Origin: Enterococcus lemanii
Lineage (GTDB): Bacteria; Bacillota; Bacilli; Lactobacillales; Enterococcaceae
Assembly (NCBI RefSeq): GCF_016909125.1
Contig: NZ_JAFBFD010000002.1
Location: 44,905-108,904, forward strand
DNA: 64,000 bases
Direction: 5' to 3'
Part shown: in pieces, positions 9,018 through 19,057 of the stretch
Numbering within the stretch: the first letter of the stretch is position 1
Layout: the number at the start of each line of letters is the position of its first letter
Translations under genes and position numbers: made by a program
Notes under the pieces: model-generated
The model's database searches: none
The model's input: only the letters and a program-made list of their open reading frames with translations
Told to the model about the DNA's origin: nothing

Positions 9018-9145
9018 ATTTTTTAGCTTTAAAGCGTTCAATTCTCGTCATCTCTAGTAGTACCAGCGATGTGATTTGAAAAGTTTATAACGGAAACAAA
9101 GAACAATAATCGTTATTTTCAACTTTTATATTCGTGTTTATTGTT

Positions 9146-9155
9146 AAACATGTTT
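9146..9155. promoter_or_regulatory. AAACATGTTT palindrome downstream of the RpiR gene
   Basis: Perfect 10-bp palindrome, extended as TTAAACATGTTTAA. The same 10-mer occurs twice upstream of flgB. Apart from this I see nothing recognisable in the AT-rich gap 9018-9240. Confidence 0.3.
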
Positions 9156-9240
9156 AAAGTTCGTTTAAAAAGTTTTGAAAACATAGAAAACCCGTACAAA
9201 ATTCAAAAAACTGATTATAATACAAGTAAGCAAATCGCTT

Positions 9241-9960
9241 TTAGTCAGTGGCTTCATTAGTACGCTGATAAATCGATTTTAATGCGCCACTTAATAACAG
9301 CTCAAATTGATTTAAAGCCGTGCCAAAAAATAAATTAGGCTCAAACTCGTGAAAAGCTTTCGGTGAATACGTTTGACTACTAATAGTTAATTGGGCAAGC
9401 GAGCCAATGGTCGATTGCTCGACCCCAACAAAAGCAATGGTTGCAATTTGGTGTTCTTGAGCGAGTTGTGCCAATTCAATCAGTCGTTGGGTTTCACCCG
9501 AATTGGAAATAAGGAAAATTAAAATGTTATCTTCCATTGCTTCACGTAAAAACTCTAAGTGGCTATTGGCCGTTGCACGAAAACCGTAAAGATTGAGTGC
9601 TTCACTTATGTAATTGGCGATGTTTTGTGAAAAACCAGAAGCAAGCACCATGATACGATGGTCGCGATAAGTTTGGAGTAACGTATTGAAGGCCGTCACT
9701 TGTTCGTCAGAAATCAGTTCGTTTGTCAAAGACACACTCGGCGCAATCGGGTTTTGCATTGAAAAAACCAATTCACTATAGCCGGAAAAGCCAATTTTTT
9801 TGGACATGTTGACAATCGTTGCCGTCGAGATAAACGCTTGTTTGGCCACTTCACGAATACCGATTTTTTTCAAATGGCTCTTGTTTTGTTCCATAAAACG
9901 TAAGGCTTGTGCTTCGGCTTCGTTCAACTGGTATTTTTCAATTAACGTTTCAATATTCAT
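9241..9960 (-). CDS. RpiR-family transcriptional regulator (HTH + SIS domain)
   Basis: 239 aa. N-terminal RpiR-type helix-turn-helix (about 1-75, with IREVAKQAFISTATIVNMSKKIGF as recognition region), then a SIS sugar-phosphate-binding domain (about 95-225) with the motif LISNSGETQRLIELA. Such regulators sense phosphosugars and control neighbouring sugar genes. It is divergent, 41 bp away, from the RarA-C-like/PTS pair at 10002-11934, so control of that pair is the obvious inference. The ribosome site GAGGTG lies 6 nt before the ATG. The protein reads complete. Confidence 0.88.
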   Translation of the reverse strand: MNIETLIEKYQLNEAEAQALRFMEQNKSHLKKIGIREVAKQAFISTATIVNMSKKIGFSGYSELVFSMQNPIAPSVSLTNELISDEQVTAFNTLLQTYRDHRIMVLASGFSQNIANYISEALNLYGFRATANSHLEFLREAMEDNILIFLISNSGETQRLIELAQLAQEHQIATIAFVGVEQSTIGSLAQLTISSQTYSPKAFHEFEPNLFFGTALNQFELLLSGALKSIYQRTNEATD

Positions 9961-10001
9961 TGTTTCACCTCAAAATAAATAATAGATAGGAAGATTATAA
10001 C

Positions 10002-10619
10002 ATGGAAAAGAAAAAAATTATTCAAGATCCTTGGGCACGGACAACAACACGTAATGGCCTGCCAGGCGATGAGGTCATTTCTGCCTTACAAAAATCAATT
10101 CGCCGTGGCTACGAAAGAGAAGCATGTGAGTTTGCTTATGAAATGTATATCACCTCTCCTCAATATGAAGAAAAATTATGGCGCCGTCTCCTAGCGATTT
10201 CAGTGGAAGATATCGGAATGGGGAATCCAGAAGCTGCTTTGATGGTCAACACGTTTAACCAAATGCGTAAAGAATTCCAATACAATGAATCCGATCGTTT
10301 AATGTATATTATCCACGCGATCCGCTACTTATGTGCCAGTGAAAAAGATCGCTCTTCTGATTTGTTGAAAAATATCATGATTAAAAGCTTTGCGATGGGC
10401 TATGTGCCAGAAATTCCTGATTATGCTCTTGATAAACATACGACCCGTGGCGCTGAAATGGGGCGCGACTCGCATCATTTCTTACATGAAGCAAGTAAAG
10501 TGATTCCTCAAGCTAAAGTTGATAATGACTATAAAGAACAATACGACGAAATATTAAAACATTATGATCCAAATCATTTAACGGAGAATGCTTTCCAATT
10601 TAATAGTTGGCAAGTATAA
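10002..10619 (+). CDS. Stand-alone RarA/MgsA C-terminal-domain-like protein
   Basis: 205 aa, soluble. It has no Walker motifs, but residues 20-165 resemble the C-terminal helical region of the RarA/MgsA AAA+ recombination factors: DEVISALQKSIRRGYEREA and LLAISVEDIGMGNPEAAL match the ALQKSIRGSD and ASEDIGLADP blocks. RarA tetramerises through this region at stalled forks. A free-standing copy placed between rpiR and a PTS permease, and translationally close to it (19 bp), more likely has a metabolic or unknown role. An AGGA lies 11 nt before the ATG. The family link is moderately sure; the function is unknown. Confidence 0.65.
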   Translation: MEKKKIIQDPWARTTTRNGLPGDEVISALQKSIRRGYEREACEFAYEMYITSPQYEEKLWRRLLAISVEDIGMGNPEAALMVNTFNQMRKEFQYNESDRLMYIIHAIRYLCASEKDRSSDLLKNIMIKSFAMGYVPEIPDYALDKHTTRGAEMGRDSHHFLHEASKVIPQAKVDNDYKEQYDEILKHYDPNHLTENAFQFNSWQV

Positions 10620-10638
10620 CGAAAAGGGGAAATTAAAA

Positions 10639-11934
10639 ATGGAAAATTCAAATGGGTTCGTTGATAAATTAAACGGGTTTTTAAGTCCACTTGCAGCAAA
10701 ATTAGGCAACCAACGTCACTTAAAGGCGATTTCAACAGGAATGATGTTTGGCTTGCCATTTATCGTGATTGGTTCATTCTTTTTAATCGCAGCCAATCCT
10801 ACGATTAATATGGAACAGTATCATCCAGAAACGGCTGGGATTTTCTTACGCTTCTTAGCAAGTTGGAAGGAATTTGCAGTTGAAAATTATGATTTAATTA
10901 CCGCACCTTATAACTTAACGATGGGGTTAGTTGGTTTAATTAGTGCGTTTGGTATTGCTTATTCTTTAGCCAGCGACTACCGTTTAAATCCTTCGATGAA
11001 TGGGATGGTCGCACTCGTTACTTTTGCGATGGTTTGTACACCAGTAACAGAAGGCCAAATCAACTTAAATTATTTAGGTACGAATGGTTTATTTGTAGCC
11101 ATTATCATTGGGTTGTTGGTCGTTGAAGTCGCCCGTTTTTTTGAAGTAAAGAACATCAAATTCCAATTGCCAGATAGCGTGCCGCCAATGGTCGCGACTT
11201 TTATGAACACCTTGTTACCGCTACTAGCAAATATCGTTATTTTTTATGGCATTAACATTGTCTTTTTAGTGACAACAAAACAAATTTTCCCAGAAGCAGT
11301 CATGCAAATTTTAACACCAGCGACGGATATTGCAGGTAGCTTAGGCGGTTTCTTACTCATTACGACGTTAGGCAATATTTTATGGTTGTTTGGGATCAAT
11401 GGTTCATCCATTATTTTCCCATTGGTCTTTACGCTAGGAATTGCACAAACAGGTTTGAATGCGGAACAAATGGCTAACGGTGAAAATATGACTCACCTGA
11501 TGAACTTACAAATGTATCGTATTTCAGTCATGGGTGGCGCTGGGGCAACATTAGGTTTAATCTTACTCATGATGCGTAGTAAAGTTAGTGAATACCGAAC
11601 CATTGGTAAGCTCTCACTTGTACCAGGGATTTGCTCAATTAACGAACCCGTTATTTTTGGACTACCGATCGTCTTAAATCCGATTATGGCCATTCCATTT
11701 TTAATTGCTCCAGTGGTCAATTTATTATTAACCTATTTTGCACAAAAAGTTGGCTTAATTGGTTTAGGCTTCATCATTGATCCATCTTTCACGCCATTTG
11801 TTGCCCAAGCGTACTTATCAAGTATGGACTGGCGCAATGTGGTATTCACCTTATTCTTAGTGATTGTTAGTATGGTGATTTATTATCCATTCTTCAAAGT
11901 TTTAGAGAAAAATCGTTTAGCCAAGGAAGGTTAA
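10639..11934 (+). CDS. PTS EIIC component, lactose/cellobiose family
   Basis: 431 aa, about ten membrane helices. The ATG at 10639 is chosen for AAGGGGA 8 nt upstream. The conserved EIIC blocks are seen: GLPFIVIGSFFLI near the N-terminus, LWLFGINGSS around residue 250 and INEPVIFGLPIVLNP around residue 335, whose Glu binds sugar in this family. It imports and phosphorylates a beta-glucoside or chitobiose-like sugar together with EIIA and EIIB, neither of which is nearby. The G-I-H-G His common in the family is Asn here. Probably co-transcribed with the preceding gene and controlled by the RpiR protein. Confidence 0.9.
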   Translation: MENSNGFVDKLNGFLSPLAAKLGNQRHLKAISTGMMFGLPFIVIGSFFLIAANPTINMEQYHPETAGIFLRFLASWKEFAVENYDLITAPYNLTMGLVGLISAFGIAYSLASDYRLNPSMNGMVALVTFAMVCTPVTEGQINLNYLGTNGLFVAIIIGLLVVEVARFFEVKNIKFQLPDSVPPMVATFMNTLLPLLANIVIFYGINIVFLVTTKQIFPEAVMQILTPATDIAGSLGGFLLITTLGNILWLFGINGSSIIFPLVFTLGIAQTGLNAEQMANGENMTHLMNLQMYRISVMGGAGATLGLILLMMRSKVSEYRTIGKLSLVPGICSINEPVIFGLPIVLNPIMAIPFLIAPVVNLLLTYFAQKVGLIGLGFIIDPSFTPFVAQAYLSSMDWRNVVFTLFLVIVSMVIYYPFFKVLEKNRLAKEG

Positions 11935-11939
11935 ATAGG

Positions 11940-11969
11940 AAAAAAGACATCTTTTTAGGTGTCTTTTTT
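11940..11969 (+). terminator. Terminator after the PTS EIIC gene
   Basis: Stem AAAAAAGACA / TGTCTTTTTT with an 8-9 nt loop and T-run. Confidence 0.85.
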
Positions 11970-11987
11970 GTTTTGGATAAAATCATT

Positions 11988-12014
11988 GAAACTAAGTGCA
12001 AAAAGAGCCGATAG
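11988..12014 (+). promoter_or_regulatory. Sigma-28 promoter of the CZB chemoreceptor gene
   Basis: GAAA-N15-GCCGATAG, with the -10-like core at 12007-12014. The -35 is weaker than in the other copies. An 80-90 nt leader follows. Confidence 0.65.
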
Positions 12015-12103
12015 CTATTAATAGTAGACAAAAGTTAAAGGGGGATTAACTTGATAGTAAACTTATTTTTGTGAATAATATCACTATCAAGTAGTAAAAA
12101 AAG

Positions 12104-13486
12104 ATGTTTAAAAATAAGTATGAAAAACAAATGACTCAAATTTTAAAGCAAGAAACAGTTACAGCAAAATCTAAAAATATGATGGCACTGAAACGTCAAA
12201 TGGATAAGCTAGCGACATTAGAAAAAGAAAGCATGACTTTTTTACTTGAAACCATTGAAAACGGTAGCACTTTTGGCAATATTGAAGTTGAAATTCAGTT
12301 TTTGATTTACGAGATTCAACATGCAATGGTACAACTAACGCAAATGACTGAAAATAATCAAACCATTACACAAGAAACGAATACAGCAATGCACGAGTCC
12401 AACACCGTGCTGAATCAAAATATCCAAATGATTGATGAAGTTACGCGTAAAGTAAATGATATCGTTGAGTCCAACCAAGAAAATATCGAAAACACGAAGA
12501 AAATGTCGAGTGTTTGCCAAAGTGTTTCTGCCGGCAATCAAAAGATTAACTTGAATTTAGAAGCTTTACTAGAAAAAATTCAAAAAATAGGTTCCATTAT
12601 TCAAGTAATCGAAGACATTGCTGAGGAAACGAATTTACTCGCTTTAAATGCCTCCATTGAAGCGGCACGTGCCGGTGAAAATGGGCGTAGTTTTGCAATC
12701 GTTTTCAATGAAATTCGCAAATTATCGGAGAATACAAAAGATAGTTTGACTGATTTCAAACGATTCAAAGCAGAAATTGAACAAGCTTCAAGAGACAGTT
12801 TGGCTAGTATAACCGAATCAAATAAAACAATGAAAAAAATCCCTATCGTATCTGGCAATATTCATCAATTGATTCATCATACGTTTGGTGCAATTCAAGC
12901 AATTAACGATGATATGAAAATTTTCATGCATTCTTTTGAAGAAATGAGTGCGTCAAATGATGAAATATCAAGCGCAATGAATCACATGTCGTTAGAAACG
13001 CAAAAAACAACCGATTTGGTTACTCGCTTAACGACGACCACCGAAAAATTAGAAACAATCAAAAAAAACATTCATGATAGTGACGGCCAGTGTATCGCAC
13101 ATAATCACAAAATGTATGCAAAATTTTGTGATTTAGAAATTGAAATAGCCCCATAAGAATTAACGGCTATTTTAATCAATGCGAAACACCAACATGAAAC
13201 TTGGATGGGCAAGCTAAAAACAATTGTTGAAAAACAACAAATCTTACCACTTCAAGTCAATAGTGGACGTTGCGGTTTTGGCCATTTTTATCAATCACTT
13301 GCGATTAAAGACGAGCAAATTGTATCTGCTTGGCAAGAAATCAAGACGCATCACGAAGAGCTTCACCGCTTAGGCCAAGAAGTAATGACGCATATTTGGC
13401 ATAAAAAGTATGAACAAGCCAAAGCAAAATATACCCAAGCAATTGCGAATCGACTCAAGTTTTTCAGCAGATTGACGAAATTCTAA
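12104..13486 (+). pseudogene. Soluble CZB-domain chemoreceptor interrupted by an in-frame TAA
   Basis: Two open segments in the same frame: 12104-13156 (350 codons) and 13157-13486. No membrane helix. Residues 60-330 are a methyl-accepting signalling domain whose hairpin tip is [18 protein letters not shown]. The end of segment one ([18 protein letters not shown]) runs through TAA (13154-13156) into ELTAILINAKHQHETWM. The continuation is a chemoreceptor zinc-binding (CZB) domain with its His (HETW), Cys (RCGFGHFY) and two His (THHEELHRLG). Together they form a complete soluble MCP-CZB, about 460 residues. The likeliest cause is a CAA or GAA to TAA change. The core is also diverged ([17 protein letters not shown] for GRGFAVVANEVRKLAEQ), suggesting decay. 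Stop readthrough is possible but unsupported. Confidence 0.8.
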
Positions 13487-13632
13487 TAAAAATTGCTTAA
13501 ACAATGTCTACCGATTAAACAAAGAACAGTGAAACAGCGGTATTTAACCTCGATATTTTATACAACAAGTGCAAGGCTTTTAACGGTAAAATACGGAAAA
13601 TCGCACACTTTTATCAATATTGGTGGCTTCTA

Positions 13633-13908
13633 ATGTATAAATTACAAATTTATCCGCAACTTATTTTTACAAATTTTGATCAATTTGTTAGTTTAAAAAT
13701 AAACACTGAAAATCGCTGGATTAAAAAAGTAGCTGGACAGAGTTAAAAAAAGAATATGCTGAAAAATTCTTTAATAAAAAAAGGCAACGTTGCACAACTT
13801 CTACAAATGGCTTTGAGTGCCTTGCTAACTCAAAAAGGACATGGCTTCAGTGCTGAAGAAACCGTTATGCGAGTTCAAGAAAATTTTCATTTGCAATCCT
13901 TCATTTGA
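13633..13908 (+). pseudogene. IS1182-like transposase N-terminal remnant
   Basis: Reading across stops and frames gives MYKLQIYPQLIF, then NRWIKKVAGQ, KKEYAEKFFNKK and KGNVAQLLQMALSALL followed by GFSAEETVMRVQEN. This matches the N-terminus (InsH/DUF772 region) of IS1182-family transposases, which read GNVAKP..MALGALLIQ..YGFSDEE. There is no catalytic DDE part and there are several frame breaks, so it is a dead fragment. Confidence 0.65.
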
Positions 13909-13994
13909 CAAAATCACCCTATTTGTTAATTGATACTTGTCACTCATTCTTTTTTCAAATAAATTGTTTCATATTTTTTGTTAAATAAAGGTTT

Positions 13995-14204
13995 GTAAGC
14001 ATCGATTGTTGGTTCATCTACACGAGCGAACCGAAGAGAATCATTGGCGCCGGAGCCGTGTCAAAAGATTCGATGTGAATTACGGAAGCTTGGTGCTTTA
14101 GCAACTAGCTTTCCGTTTGAAGCTCGAAAGCTGAGAGACTACAGGCTCGAAGCGGTCTCACGGCCCTTTAAGCCAATGAATTCTCGTAGGTGAGCGGCGC
14201 TTAC
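13995..14204. repeat. Structured repeat-like element with inverted ends
   Basis: About 210 bp, visibly more GC-rich than its surroundings and without an open frame. Outer ends GTAAGC (13995-14000) and GCTTAC (14199-14204) are inverted. Inside them GAGAATCATTGGC (14036-14048) pairs with GCCAATGAATTCTC (14172-14185), GCCGTG pairs with CACGGC, and a local hairpin ACGGAAGCT / AGCTTTCCGT spans about 14092-14116. It looks like a MITE-like or folded repeat RNA lying between an IS remnant and a chemoreceptor gene. No family recognised. The rest of the 13487-14268 gap shows nothing else. Confidence 0.55.
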
Positions 14205-14268
14205 AAATTAAATTGGGCACGTTATGAATATTTGGCAATTATTCAGTAGGCATTATATAGGGTTAGTT

Positions 14269-16353
14269 TTATTCTAAATGAAATTGATTGCTCAAGTCTT
14301 TTAATTGCTCAGAAATCGTTTCTAACTCCGCAACGTGCCCAACGAATTCTTCCATTGTTGCCAAGACCTCTTCGGCGTTGGCTGAAACCTCTTCTGTTCC
14401 CGCCGCATTTTCTTCAGTAAAAGCAGAAATATTTTCTAAACGAGCCAGCACGTTTTCTTGAATCGTTGTGATTTTGTGCGTAAGGTTTTCAACTTGTGCG
14501 ACACTTTCAATGAGTGCCTGGCTCCGTTTAAATACTTCAAGTGAAGCAACGATGGAATTTTGAATTAAGAGCGATTGTTTTTCACCACCGCTAACGGATT
14601 TAGATGTTTGTTCAACCATGTTTACAGATTGTTTTTGGATTTCGTGAATAATTGTTTCAATATCTTGGGTGGATTGTTTACTTTGTTCGGCTAATTGGCG
14701 AATTTCAGCTGCGACGACTGCAAAGCCTTTGCCGAATTCACCGGCACGTGCGGCTTCGATGGAGGCATTTAAAGCGAGTAAATTCGTTTGGTAAGAGATA
14801 TCATTGATTACATGAATAATTTTTGTAATATTTTGGACATTATGATTCATTTGCGACATCCCACCCACGAGTGTATCCATTTGTTGCAATTCATCGTTCC
14901 AATTCATATTTACTTGATCCATCACTTCCATGCATTCCTGGTTAATAGTCAGTGATTCTTTTGATTGCAAATTCATTTCATGGATATTTTCAGTAAGTTC
15001 GTTAATAACGGCAGAAAGATCTTGAATTTTTTGGACACTGACTTGGGTTTCTTGTGCTTGCGTCCCAGTTGCCTCAGCGATTTCATTAATCGTTTCAACG
15101 ACTTCTTCGGTCGCATGATCCGTTTGTTTGGATAAAGCGAGAAGAGAGTGGGACATGCTTGCGACTTGTTGACTCTCGCCTTGAACTTTTTTAATTAATT
15201 GACCGATAGCGACAATCATTTTGTTATATTTACTTACCAGTTGTTGAATTTCATTGCCATCTTCTTTTGGATAAACCGTGCGAATGGCCCAACTTTTAAT
15301 GGTGTAGCGTGCTTGGTTTGTTTTAGTTAGCCGTTGAATCGATTTTAGTTCACCATGGCTAATTTGTTCAAAGCGTTTTGTAAAAATAAAAAGAATTTCT
15401 CGGATGAAAATAACTAAAATGAAAGTGAAAGCAATAACAAATAACAGCATAATAACTAAAATGAAGAGGGAAGAAAAAGTGAAGGCTTGTGTTTCTTTTT
15501 GATATTCTCCAACACCAATACTCACAAAGACCCAATCTTCTGAATTTTTTGCTCCTTTATCAAAATAAAAGCCAGTATATTCTCGTTGATCAACGGTTTC
15601 GATAAAGCCCGTTAATTCTTTTGTTTGCGCAATTCGTTGGAAATACTCCGTTTGACTAAAATCTTTGCCAATAAAACTTTTTGAAGCAGCACTTAAAATC
15701 ATACCCGTATCCGAAACAACAAAAGCACTCCCAGTACGACCGATCGCTAAACTTTTGACAATATTATTGATACTTGTATAAGAAACATCAATCGCTAAAA
15801 CAAAAATTTCACCACTATTATTTTGAAAAGCCTTCGAAATTGTTACGGAAAAATCATTGGTCTTTGGCGATAAGTAGGGGGCACTCCGTTGTGTTTTTCC
15901 GTAATTTTTAACGGCATTTTGATACCAAGCTTGTTCGCTCGGGTGATAGTTATCATCGACTTCATGTAAAGTTACAAAATCACCGGATGCCATTGCGTAG
16001 ACCAGTTGGGTAATATCGGAATCGCCAATTGTCGAGGTTTTGAGATCTTTTTTGATTTCACTAGCTTTAAAATCGTCTTTGAAAGAACGCAAGGCCACCA
16101 TTTCATCCATTCGCGTGTTAATCGAGTCAAATAAAGAATTGCGAACTTTCACGACGGTTGTGGCAGCAGCTTCTTGTGTGAGTTGATTGCGCTCTTTTAA
16201 TAAATTTTTTGACAGGGATAGAGAAGAAAAAAGCATTGCCAAAATAGGAATAAGGGCAAGCAGAAATAAAGCAAGCGAGAGAAGAGGGAAGATGGAGTGT
16301 TTGCCATTTTTCCTCGTTTTCGTATTTTTTGTTCTTTTAAAAATTTGTTTCAA
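14269..16353 (-). CDS. Methyl-accepting chemotaxis protein, dCache-type (MCP 1)
   Basis: About 694 aa. TTG at 16353 is preferred: the AAGGATG leader and 6-nt gap match those of the two next receptors. Order: cytoplasmic tail, TM1 (about 22-45), extracellular double-Cache domain (about 55-290), TM2 (about 295-325), HAMP, and a cytoplasmic signalling domain with tip [17 protein letters not shown]. It senses a ligand outside and controls CheA through CheW. The Cache pocket differs from its sisters: EQAWYQNAV replaces TRPWYQLAM, losing the conserved Arg that contacts ligand carboxylates in amino-acid-type Cache domains, so ligand choice probably differs. A sigma-28 promoter precedes it. Confidence 0.93.
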   Translation of the reverse strand: MKQIFKRTKNTKTRKNGKHSIFPLLSLALFLLALIPILAMLFSSLSLSKNLLKERNQLTQEAAATTVVKVRNSLFDSINTRMDEMVALRSFKDDFKASEIKKDLKTSTIGDSDITQLVYAMASGDFVTLHEVDDNYHPSEQAWYQNAVKNYGKTQRSAPYLSPKTNDFSVTISKAFQNNSGEIFVLAIDVSYTSINNIVKSLAIGRTGSAFVVSDTGMILSAASKSFIGKDFSQTEYFQRIAQTKELTGFIETVDQREYTGFYFDKGAKNSEDWVFVSIGVGEYQKETQAFTFSSLFILVIMLLFVIAFTFILVIFIREILFIFTKRFEQISHGELKSIQRLTKTNQARYTIKSWAIRTVYPKEDGNEIQQLVSKYNKMIVAIGQLIKKVQGESQQVASMSHSLLALSKQTDHATEEVVETINEIAEATGTQAQETQVSVQKIQDLSAVINELTENIHEMNLQSKESLTINQECMEVMDQVNMNWNDELQQMDTLVGGMSQMNHNVQNITKIIHVINDISYQTNLLALNASIEAARAGEFGKGFAVVAAEIRQLAEQSKQSTQDIETIIHEIQKQSVNMVEQTSKSVSGGEKQSLLIQNSIVASLEVFKRSQALIESVAQVENLTHKITTIQENVLARLENISAFTEENAAGTEEVSANAEEVLATMEEFVGHVAELETISEQLKDLSNQFHLE

Positions 16354-16398
16354 ATAAATCATCCTTTCCATTTCAAAAATATGGGCACACGGTATTGA

Positions 16399-16424
16399 AT
16401 ATCGGGTTAAATTTAATTAAGTTA
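16399..16424 (-). promoter_or_regulatory. Sigma-28 promoter of MCP 1
   Basis: On the minus strand: TAAC (16424-16421), N14, CCCGATAT (16406-16399), about 46 bp before the start codon. Confidence 0.75.
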
Positions 16425-16442
16425 AGTCAAAGTGGACAAAAA

Positions 16443-16479
16443 AAACTAACTTTTAGCAAAAAAGTCCAAAAGTTAGTTT
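16443..16479 (-). terminator. Terminator after MCP 2
   Basis: Stem AAACTAACTTTT / AAAAGTTAGTTT with a T8 run on the minus strand. Confidence 0.85.
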
Positions 16480-16487
16480 AGTGAAAT

Positions 16488-18533
16488 TTAATTCGTGATC
16501 TCAAATTGATTGGTTAATTTTCTCAAACCTTCAGAAATCGTTCGAAGTTCATCAACATGGCCGATAAATTCTGTCATCGTTGCTAAAACTTCTTCTGCAT
16601 TGGCTGAAACTTCTTGGGTTCCAGCGGCATTTTCTTCCGTTGAAGCTGAAATATTTTCTAAATTCTCAAGTACCGTTTGTTGAATAGTTACAATTTGTTG
16701 GGTGGCTTGTTGAATTTCTGCGACACCTTCAATTAAAGTTTGATTATGTCTGAAGACTTCTTTTGAAGAAGCAATCGCATTTTGAATTAAGTTTGTTTGT
16801 TTTTCTCCACCAGCAAGCGAGTTCGAAGTTTGGCTAACCATTTGCTGTGATTGTTTTTGAACGGAAGCAATAATGTTTTCGATTTCTTGAGTAGAGGTCT
16901 TGCTTTGTTCGGCGAGTTGGCGAATTTCGGTTGCGACGACCGCAAAACCTTTACCAGATTCACCTGCACGAGCCGCTTCAATCGAGGCATTTAGCGCAAG
17001 TAAGTTGGTTTGATACGAAATATCATTAATTACTTGAATGACTTTATTAATGTCTTGAATATTTGTATTCATTTGATTCATATCTGAAACGAGTGCATCC
17101 ATTTGTTTCATTTCAACATCCCAATTGGATTGTACTTGATCCATCGTCGTAACACTTGTTTGATTGACAGTTAAAGAAGCTTGCGACTGTTCATTCATAG
17201 AAGAAACATTCGTCATTAACTCATGAATAACATTAGATAACGCTTGGACTTTCACTACACTGCCTTCTGCTTCTTGTGCTTGGGATCCTGTGACTTCTGC
17301 AATTCCAGCAATCGTTTCGGCGACTTCTTCTGTTGCCGAGTTTGTTTGTTTTGAAAGTTCTAAAAGGGACTCAGACATCGCTGCGACATGGTTACTTTCT
17401 CCTTTTACTTGCAAGATAAGTTGACGAATCGCGAGTACCATTTGGTTAAATTGGTAAGCAAGTTGATGAATTTCGTGTCCATTTTCTTTTGGTCGCGCAA
17501 TTTGTCGTGCGGCATTTTTTAATGAAGGGCGTTTTTTCTTTTTCTCAGTAGCTTCTTCAATTATGCTTAGCCGACCAGAACCAACTAGCTCAAATTGTTT
17601 GGAGAATACTTGAATTGCTGCTCGAACGAGACGGGTAATGACTAAACTTAAAAGAACAACTAAAATCATCACAAATAAAAGCACATAACTAGAGTCACGA
17701 ATAAAAGAATTTCTTTCATTGGCATATTCATTTGCTCCAATATTAACAATGGCCCAAGTGGTACTATCATTGGTTCCTTTATCAAAATATAAAGCGGAGG
17801 TCGTTGCATTATTTACTTGAATCAAGTCAGCTGTCTTTTGGCTTTCTTTGATTTGTTTAAATTCATTATTCTCACTTAAATCGGTGCCAACGATGGCTTG
17901 ATCAGAAGCACTAATTACAATGCCCGTATTTGAAATCAATTGAATATCACCCGTTCGACCAACAGTAAGGCGTCGCACAACGTTATCGACGTTAGCGTAG
18001 GAAAGGTCAATCGCTAAAACGCCCCATTCACCATCGTTATTTTGAAACGCACGAGTAACGGTGTTGACATAACCAGAACCATTAGCAGCTTGATAAGGAT
18101 CCGTCCGTACAGAATGCCCTTTGTTATCCATCGCTAATTGGTACCAAGGACGTGAAGTCGCATCATAGCCCTCCGGAGTAGGATTCATCGAAGTATGTTG
18201 TCCTTCAGCCGTTGTAAAGACAATTTGTAAAGTATTTGAATCGCCTAATCCGATGTATTTTAAGGCTTGTTCAATCGCTATTAAATCAAATTTCCCTGTA
18301 AATAAAGGAAGATTAATCATCTTATCAATTTTTGAATAAGTGGAAGTAAAAAGTGCTTCTTTTGTTTCCAAAACAGTTTTGGCACTGCTAACTTGACTCA
18401 CTTCATTGCGTTCGACTAGTAAGCGGGTCGATGTTCTGAGTGAGCTATAAAACATTGTAACAATTGGAACAAGTGCAATGAGGATCAGTGTAGAAACAAT
18501 CAGCGTACCGATACTTTTTTTTCTTTTTTTCAT
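16488..18533 (-). CDS. Methyl-accepting chemotaxis protein, dCache-type (MCP 2)
   Basis: 681 aa with the same plan as MCP 1: TM1 (about 9-30), extracellular dCache (about 40-275), TM2 (about 280-305), HAMP, signalling domain with [25 protein letters not shown] at the tip, and [19 protein letters not shown] methylation-type helix near the C-terminus. The ligand-binding segment reads [13 protein letters not shown] and RTDPYQAA. Arg, Trp and Tyr of the amino-acid-binding Cache pattern are kept, but the following Asp is Leu. The ribosome site GAAAGGATG is 6 nt before the ATG. Own promoter and terminator. Works in the membrane with CheW/CheA. Confidence 0.95.
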   Translation of the reverse strand: MKKRKKSIGTLIVSTLILIALVPIVTMFYSSLRTSTRLLVERNEVSQVSSAKTVLETKEALFTSTYSKIDKMINLPLFTGKFDLIAIEQALKYIGLGDSNTLQIVFTTAEGQHTSMNPTPEGYDATSRPWYQLAMDNKGHSVRTDPYQAANGSGYVNTVTRAFQNNDGEWGVLAIDLSYANVDNVVRRLTVGRTGDIQLISNTGIVISASDQAIVGTDLSENNEFKQIKESQKTADLIQVNNATTSALYFDKGTNDSTTWAIVNIGANEYANERNSFIRDSSYVLLFVMILVVLLSLVITRLVRAAIQVFSKQFELVGSGRLSIIEEATEKKKKRPSLKNAARQIARPKENGHEIHQLAYQFNQMVLAIRQLILQVKGESNHVAAMSESLLELSKQTNSATEEVAETIAGIAEVTGSQAQEAEGSVVKVQALSNVIHELMTNVSSMNEQSQASLTVNQTSVTTMDQVQSNWDVEMKQMDALVSDMNQMNTNIQDINKVIQVINDISYQTNLLALNASIEAARAGESGKGFAVVATEIRQLAEQSKTSTQEIENIIASVQKQSQQMVSQTSNSLAGGEKQTNLIQNAIASSKEVFRHNQTLIEGVAEIQQATQQIVTIQQTVLENLENISASTEENAAGTQEVSANAEEVLATMTEFIGHVDELRTISEGLRKLTNQFEITN

Positions 18534-18583
18534 TTAAAGCATCCTTTCTAGATGAATTCAGAATGTTTGTTATCTAAATCAAT

Positions 18584-18609
18584 CTATCGGTAGAATTAAA
18601 AAATAATTA
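18584..18609 (-). promoter_or_regulatory. Sigma-28 promoter of MCP 2
   Basis: Minus strand: TAAT (18609-18606), N14, ACCGATAG (18591-18584). Confidence 0.75.
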
Positions 18610-18910
18610 ATAGTTAAAAATAAAAATTTCAATAGAGGAAAAGTGCCCGATAAAGTAACCTGTTATATAGAAGGAAAAATTTTTTTGGCTCTAATATGAG
18701 GGATAGCGACTAGGGAATTTAGCATCCTTTCTTTTGCTAAAAACTAAAAAAATCGCTTTTTTTGATACTTGAATTGACGAGCAATGGTAGTAGAGCGGAT
18801 ACGGAATAAAAGTACAAAACGTCTTTTCGTTGGTGTCTGCCAATCCTACTTAAAAGTCGGTAAGCAAATGTTCTGTCATTTTTGCTTTCTTTTAACTTCC
18901 AATTAAGAAT

Positions 18911-18962
18911 AAAAAGAAGCTTCTAAACAAGAAGAGCCGAAGCCCTTCTTGTTTAGAAGCTT
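18911..18962 (-). terminator. Terminator after MCP 3
   Basis: Perfect 18-bp stem (18917-18934 with 18945-18962), 10-nt loop, CTTTTTATT on the minus strand. The rest of the gap 18534-19057 holds the MCP 2 promoter and, at 18721-18732 on the minus strand, a stray GAAAGGATGCTAA like the MCP ribosome sites; nothing else was recognised. Confidence 0.85.
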
Positions 18963-19057
18963 TAACATAATTCGAAGTTAAAAACCGCTTATATATAATA
19001 GTATATTTCAATGTATTCCTCCTCGCAGGAGAGCGGTGAATCTAGAAAGGAATCGAA

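Noticed and set aside
18646..18653. CCCGATAA on the plus strand, sigma-28-like
   Set aside because: No acceptable -35 at the right distance and no plus-strand gene follows.
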